From assembly GCA_023458835.1 (NCBI GenBank), contig JAEWWY010000116.1:1-8775 (forward strand): a stretch of DNA of 8,775 nucleotides, given 5' to 3'. Within the stretch, counting starts at the first letter, position 1, and the number at the start of each line of letters is the position of its first letter. A program made the translations under genes and the position numbers. Source of the DNA: Bacillota bacterium (GTDB lineage: Bacteria > Bacillota > Clostridia > Christensenellales > Aristaeellaceae). Shown in pieces: positions 6,065-8,775 of the stretch. The notes under the pieces were generated by a model that saw only the letters and a program-made list of their open reading frames with translations, made no database searches and was not told the DNA's origin.

Positions 6065-7003
6065 TTAATACAAGCCGGGCTCGCCAAACTTATGGGCCAG
6101 CTTGTTGGCGCTCACTACCAGGGTGACGCTGATCACTGCCTTGAACAGGCCCACCGCCGTGGCATAGCTGTATTGCCCGTTTTGGATGCCCTGCTGGTAT
6201 ACGAATACATCAAAGGTTTGCGATACGCCGCGGTTCAGGGAATTGGCCATGAGGATCAGATGCTCGTAGCCCGTATCCAGCACGCTGCCCATGCGCAGCA
6301 CCAGCAGGAGTACGATGGTGGAGCGGATGGCGGGCAGGGTGATATGCCACAACTGGCGCAGCCGCCCCGCCCCGTCACACATGGCAGCCTCATACAACTG
6401 CATATCCACGCCTGAAAGCGCCGCCAGAAAGATGATGGTGCCCCATCCTGTTTCCTTCCAGATGGTCTGGCCGATGATCATGGGCCGGAAGGAACCCGGC
6501 GCGGTGAGAAATTTCATAGGCGCGCCCAATAGCTGCTCCGCAAGCCGGTATACGATCCCCCCTGTGCCAAAGGCCACGTAAGTGATGGAAACCACGATGA
6601 CGATGGAGATAAAGTGGGGCACGTACAAAAACGTTTGCACGATCTTTTTGTAGCGCTGGCTTCTAAGCTCGTTGAGCAGCAGCGCCAGGACAATGGGTGC
6701 AGGAAAGAAGAATACGATATTCAAAAGAGAAAGCCACAGGGTGTTTTCCAAAAGGCGCAAAAAGGCGGGATTGCTGAAAAAATACTCAAACCACTTCAGC
6801 CCCACCCACTCGCTGCCAAATACGCCCGAAAAGGGTACATAATTTTCAAAGGCGATCACGACGCCCCACATAGGCAGGTATTTGAAGATCACGAAATAAA
6901 TGATCCCCGGCATCATCAAAAGATACAGCCACTTGTCCCGCCACAGGCGGGGGGCCAGGCCAGCACGCTTCCCGGGCTTTGCTCTCATCTGGATCAAGCT
7001 CAT
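6065..7003 (-). CDS. Carbohydrate ABC transporter permease, LplB/YteP type
   Basis: 312 residues from ATG 7003. It is the partner permease and the first gene of the importer operon. Seen: a basic N-terminal tail, then WLYLLMMPGIIYFVIFKYLP and YVPFSGVFGSEWVGLKWF, both characteristic of LplB-like permeases involved in complex oligosaccharide uptake; further membrane segments near 84-112, 122-145, 175-199, 225-245 and around 275-300; an EAA loop at about 205-228 (YEAAMCDGA, then LWHITLPAI); and the common C-terminal FGEPGLY. A GTG at 7006 and an ATG at 6988 are alternative starts; 7003 is preferred because AAAGG lies 10 bases upstream, but the choice is not certain. A promoter at 7165-7193 gives it a leader of about 155 bases. 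Confidence 0.92.
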   Translation of the reverse strand: MSLIQMRAKPGKRAGLAPRLWRDKWLYLLMMPGIIYFVIFKYLPMWGVVIAFENYVPFSGVFGSEWVGLKWFEYFFSNPAFLRLLENTLWLSLLNIVFFFPAPIVLALLLNELRSQRYKKIVQTFLYVPHFISIVIVVSITYVAFGTGGIVYRLAEQLLGAPMKFLTAPGSFRPMIIGQTIWKETGWGTIIFLAALSGVDMQLYEAAMCDGAGRLRQLWHITLPAIRSTIVLLLVLRMGSVLDTGYEHLILMANSLNRGVSQTFDVFVYQQGIQNGQYSYATAVGLFKAVISVTLVVSANKLAHKFGEPGLY

Positions 7004-7019
7004 CACCCTGTATACCTTT

Positions 7020-7158
7020 TTCGTGCAATGCGCGCCACAGGCGCTTCCATCGCGGCTGCTTTATCCTATGACGCGGTACATATATATAGATCAGGCCCGG
7101 CGCAGGATGCGCATGCGCCCCGTGCCGTGCCGTTATTCCCATCCGCTTCGATCTGTCT
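7020..7158 (-). promoter_or_regulatory. Long GC-rich 5' leader of the importer operon
   Basis: The predicted transcript starts near 7158 and runs about 155 bases before the first codon. On the minus strand it holds GGCGCA...TGCGCC (6-bp stem, 9-base loop) overlapping the palindrome GCGCATGCGC (7109-7118), a second small hairpin GCGCC-TGT-GGCGC, and a TATATATA tract (7081-7088). I recognise no known riboswitch, and no terminator-type hairpin with a T-run is seen. Confidence 0.35.
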
Positions 7159-7164
7159 ATTTGG

Positions 7165-7193
7165 ATTCTAGCATAGGCCTTTTTCCCGTGCAA
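7165..7193 (-). promoter_or_regulatory. Promoter of the ABC importer operon
   Basis: On the minus strand TTGCAC (7193-7188), a 17-base spacer, and TAGAAT (7170-7165, 5 of 6 matches). The -10 is preceded by TGC, giving an extended -10 (TGnTAGAAT). Expected start near 7158. The modest -35 with a good extended -10 suits an activator-assisted promoter. Confidence 0.65.
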
Positions 7194-7207
7194 AGCATTC
7201 GGGCTTC

Positions 7208-7223
7208 AATATTGCGCAATTTT
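7208..7223. promoter_or_regulatory. Palindromic candidate operator upstream of the importer promoter
   Basis: ATTGCGCAAT (7211-7220) is a perfect 10-bp palindrome, flanked after one mismatch by AA and TT. Its centre is about 57 bases before the predicted importer transcription start, a usual place for an activator site. No regulator gene is in the window. Confidence 0.35.
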
Positions 7224-7388
7224 GACCATTTATTCCTGAAGGCCTCGTTATAAAATGGACGATCTGGTTGCTTTTCTCCTTTTTAGCAGAGCTTCAGGAT
7301 GTTTCTTCATTCTTGTCAGATGTTTTCCGGTTGAATTTACGCGCCGCATGTTCAAAGGTGCGCATGTCCAAAATCCTCCAGCTCCCTC

Positions 7389-7417
7389 TTGCGCTTTTCA
7401 TGCCGTTGCGTTACAGT
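7389..7417 (+). promoter_or_regulatory. Weak candidate promoter for the lyase-like gene
   Basis: TTGCGC (7389-7394), a 17-base spacer, and TACAGT (7412-7417, 4 of 6). Start would be near 7424, giving a short leader before the ribosome binding site AAGGAG (7434-7439). The boxes are weak. Between this site and the importer promoter the 444-base divergent region holds no gene that I can support. Confidence 0.35.
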
Positions 7418-7447
7418 AAAAGAAAACGCATATAAGGAGCGGCGGCT

Positions 7448-8476
7448 ATGAATGAGTTTTTCACCTACCGCGACCGGGTGACGGGGTTTGATATCCGTCA
7501 GTATACAAAGGGGCCGGAGCGCAACGCCAAGCTGTATTTCACCACCGAAAACTTCACCGTGGACGACAAGTATTTCTTTTTCAACCGTCAGACGGGGGAT
7601 GGCCCCCTGCCCGACGGCGGGCTGTATAAATGCAATGCGGAAACCGGCGACGCGCAATTGATGGCCGGCAGCGAGTACAGGGGTTTCGCCATGGACAGGT
7701 TTGAAAATTACGGCGTGCTCTGCCGCGGGAATGTGGTCTGCCGCCTTGACTGCGATACGGGAGAAATCACCGAGCTTGGCGCGCTGCCCGAGGGCGGAAA
7801 TGTTACGGGGCACCTTACCACAAGCAAAAGCGGCCGCATCGCCTGCAGCTATCACCTGGCCAGCAAGATCTTCGCCCTGGTGATCCTGGACCCCAAAACG
7901 GGCAAAAGCGAGGTTGTCCATCAAAGTGATTACCACCTGGGCCACGCTCAAATCTGCCCCACCGACGACAACCTGATCTTCTACATTCACGAAACCATGG
8001 GCGACGCGCTGCAGCGCACCTGGATGTTCGATATCGGGCACCGCGCCGCGCGCCCGTATTATGTGGAGCAGCCCAACGAATGGATCACCCACGAGGTCTG
8101 GTCCGCCGACGGCGAACTGATGGCGTTTATGAAGCTGCACGGGCGCATCCTGCTGGGCGATAAGGACGGGCGGCATTTCTGGCAGGCGGCCTATAGCGAG
8201 CAGCTTTTGCACCCCTGCATCTCCCGGGACAAACAATGGTTATGCGCCGACCGCACCAGCTATCTGGGTGTCACCGTCCAGGACGCGGTGGTGCTTTTAA
8301 ACGCAAAGACAGGCAAGGCAAAGGACCTGGCCACCACCTACGCGCCCAAAACCGGCGCGGACCATCAGCATCCTTCCTTCAACCGCCGGGGGGATATGGT
8401 GCTTTTCAGCGCCCCCGATGAAAATGGCAACGCCCAGGTATGCGCCATTGATTTGAATCAGGTGGAAAGGCCATAG
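7448..8476 (+). CDS. Oligogalacturonate-lyase-like beta-propeller protein
   Basis: 342 residues; ATG 7448 follows AAGGAG by 8 bases. Family members cleave short oligogalacturonates by beta-elimination in the cytosol. The protein is built of repeated blades with D-x-x-TG or D-P-K-TG turns (DCDTGEI 101-107, DPKTGKS 148-154, NAKTGKA 285-291), a seven-bladed-propeller pattern. Family-like motifs: GHAQICPTDDNLIFYIHE (165-182), ITHEVWSADGELMAF (213-227), LHPCISRDKQWLCAD (254-268) and HQHPSFNRRGDMVLFS (306-321). His255, His306 and His308 match three histidine metal ligands known in Yersinia oligogalacturonate lyase; the position of the fourth ligand, a Gln, seems to be Gly303. It is shorter than characterised lyases of about 388 residues. 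No signal peptide is seen. It is divergent from a sugar importer operon, fitting intracellular breakdown of the imported sugar. A non-catalytic or different-substrate propeller is the alternative. Confidence 0.7.
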   Translation: MNEFFTYRDRVTGFDIRQYTKGPERNAKLYFTTENFTVDDKYFFFNRQTGDGPLPDGGLYKCNAETGDAQLMAGSEYRGFAMDRFENYGVLCRGNVVCRLDCDTGEITELGALPEGGNVTGHLTTSKSGRIACSYHLASKIFALVILDPKTGKSEVVHQSDYHLGHAQICPTDDNLIFYIHETMGDALQRTWMFDIGHRAARPYYVEQPNEWITHEVWSADGELMAFMKLHGRILLGDKDGRHFWQAAYSEQLLHPCISRDKQWLCADRTSYLGVTVQDAVVLLNAKTGKAKDLATTYAPKTGADHQHPSFNRRGDMVLFSAPDENGNAQVCAIDLNQVERP

Positions 8477-8486
8477 GATAGGGATT

Positions 8487-8534
8487 TCAAAGGGATGCAT
8501 CCCTTTGACGGGGTCCAGGGGCGGCGCCCCTGAT
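8487..8534 (-). repeat. Paired-hairpin intergenic repeat, copy 2 (inverted)
   Basis: A perfect 22-bp palindrome at 8487-8508 (arms TCAAAGGGA and TCCCTTTGA around TGCA), a CGGGG spacer, then CAGGGGC (8516-8522) and GCCCCTG (8526-8532) with a 3-base loop. Read on the minus strand, it matches copy 1 at 2093-2141 in order and core (GCCCCTGGACCCCG, 14 of 14). It lies between convergent genes and overlaps the end of the EamA coding frame. No T-run follows on either strand. Confidence 0.75.
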
Positions 8535-8775
8535 GCCCCGGTAGTTGAACAGCGCTACGCCGGAAAGGATCACCGCGCCGCCCAGGAGCGTGGAGATGTC
8601 CGGCGATTCGCCGTTGATCAAAAAGCCCGCCAGGCCGCTCAGGAAGGGCGTGATGAACATATAATTGCTCACATCGCTGGTCCTGGGCGCTCTTTGGAAA
8701 GCGGCGGACCAGGTGACATAGGCTACGGCGCTGGGGAATATGCCCAGCAGCGCCACGTACAGCCAGTGTGAAGGT
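8487..8775 (-). CDS. EamA/DMT-family transporter, 5' end missing
   Basis: Only the C-terminal 95 residues lie in the window; the frame is open to the right edge (first whole codon 8774-8772), so the apparent start at 8756 is only an internal valine codon (GTG). EamA proteins are ten-helix inner-membrane exporters of amino acids or other small metabolites. Seen: three hydrophobic segments and their linkers, WLYVALLGIFPSAVAYVTW, then FQRAPRTSDVSNYMFITPFLSGLAGFLINGE, then ISTLLGGAVILSGVALFNYRG, matching the last part of the second EamA domain (proline in helix, conserved Glu near the final loop). A normal family member would end near NYRG; here about 14 further residues (RGAAPGPRQRDASL) are encoded inside the paired-hairpin repeat. 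The substrate is unknown. It converges on the lyase-like gene, whose stop is 10 bases away. Confidence 0.85.
   Translation of the reverse strand, partial: PSHWLYVALLGIFPSAVAYVTWSAAFQRAPRTSDVSNYMFITPFLSGLAGFLINGESPDISTLLGGAVILSGVALFNYRGIRGAAPGPRQRDASL

Noticed and set aside
7222..7254. A plus-strand promoter TTGACC with TATAAA.
   Set aside because: Both boxes are good but the spacer is 21 bases, too long for a normal sigma-70/sigma-A promoter.
7389..7417. A CcpA cre operator in the divergent region.
   Set aside because: The closest stretch (minus strand ATGAAAAGCGCAAGA) needs a one-base insertion to match the consensus, so it is not supported.
7352..8236. A 294-codon minus-strand open frame opposite the lyase-like gene.
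   Set aside because: No recognisable domain or start signal; the plus-strand protein has propeller turns and lyase-family motifs and a good ribosome binding site.
1..8775. CRISPR arrays, tRNA or rRNA genes, insertion sequences, phage or toxin-antitoxin genes.
   Set aside because: No regularly spaced repeats, clover-leaf sequences, transposase or integrase motifs were seen; every long reading frame with support is a metabolic or transport gene.

Overview
The window reads as a chromosomal segment of a fairly GC-rich member of the Firmicutes, most likely an anaerobic Clostridia-type gut or soil bacterium. The reasons are strong AAGGAGG-like ribosome binding sites, a clostridial-type Re-citrate-synthase-like protein, an ABC sugar importer of the LplB/LplC type with no ATPase gene beside it, and intergenic G+C-rich hairpin repeats. 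The genus cannot be fixed from the sequence.

Layout: (1) positions 1-2092, plus strand: the 3' part of a class I/II PLP aminotransferase followed by a DRE-TIM acyltransferase that resembles Re-citrate synthases. (2) 2093-2203: a paired-hairpin repeat directly after the stop codon, then an unusually long intrinsic terminator. (3) 2215-3505, plus strand: a Nudix hydrolase, then an SGNH/GDSL hydrolase that probably has its own promoter. (4) 3536-3569: a bidirectional terminator between convergent transcripts. (5) 3629-7003, minus strand: a carbohydrate ABC importer operon in the order permease (LplB-like), permease (LplC/YtcP-like), solute-binding protein. (6) 7004-7447: a divergent control region with a good promoter for the transporter, a palindrome upstream of it, and a weaker promoter for the opposite gene. 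(7) 7448-8476, plus strand: an oligogalacturonate-lyase-like beta-propeller protein. (8) 8487-8775, minus strand: the 3' part of an EamA/DMT transporter whose last codons lie inside a second copy of the paired-hairpin repeat.

Inferred working model: the ABC importer brings in an oligosaccharide, possibly pectin-derived, which the lyase-like protein cleaves in the cytosol. The SGNH hydrolase, convergent with the importer operon, may remove acetyl groups. The aminotransferase and citrate-synthase-like pair belong to central carbon and amino-acid metabolism (a route to 2-oxoglutarate and glutamate is plausible). I see no clearly new defence, mobile or RNA system. The most unusual features are the two inverted copies of the paired-hairpin repeat, one supplying the C-terminal codons of a membrane protein, and a solute-binding protein that lacks a lipobox.
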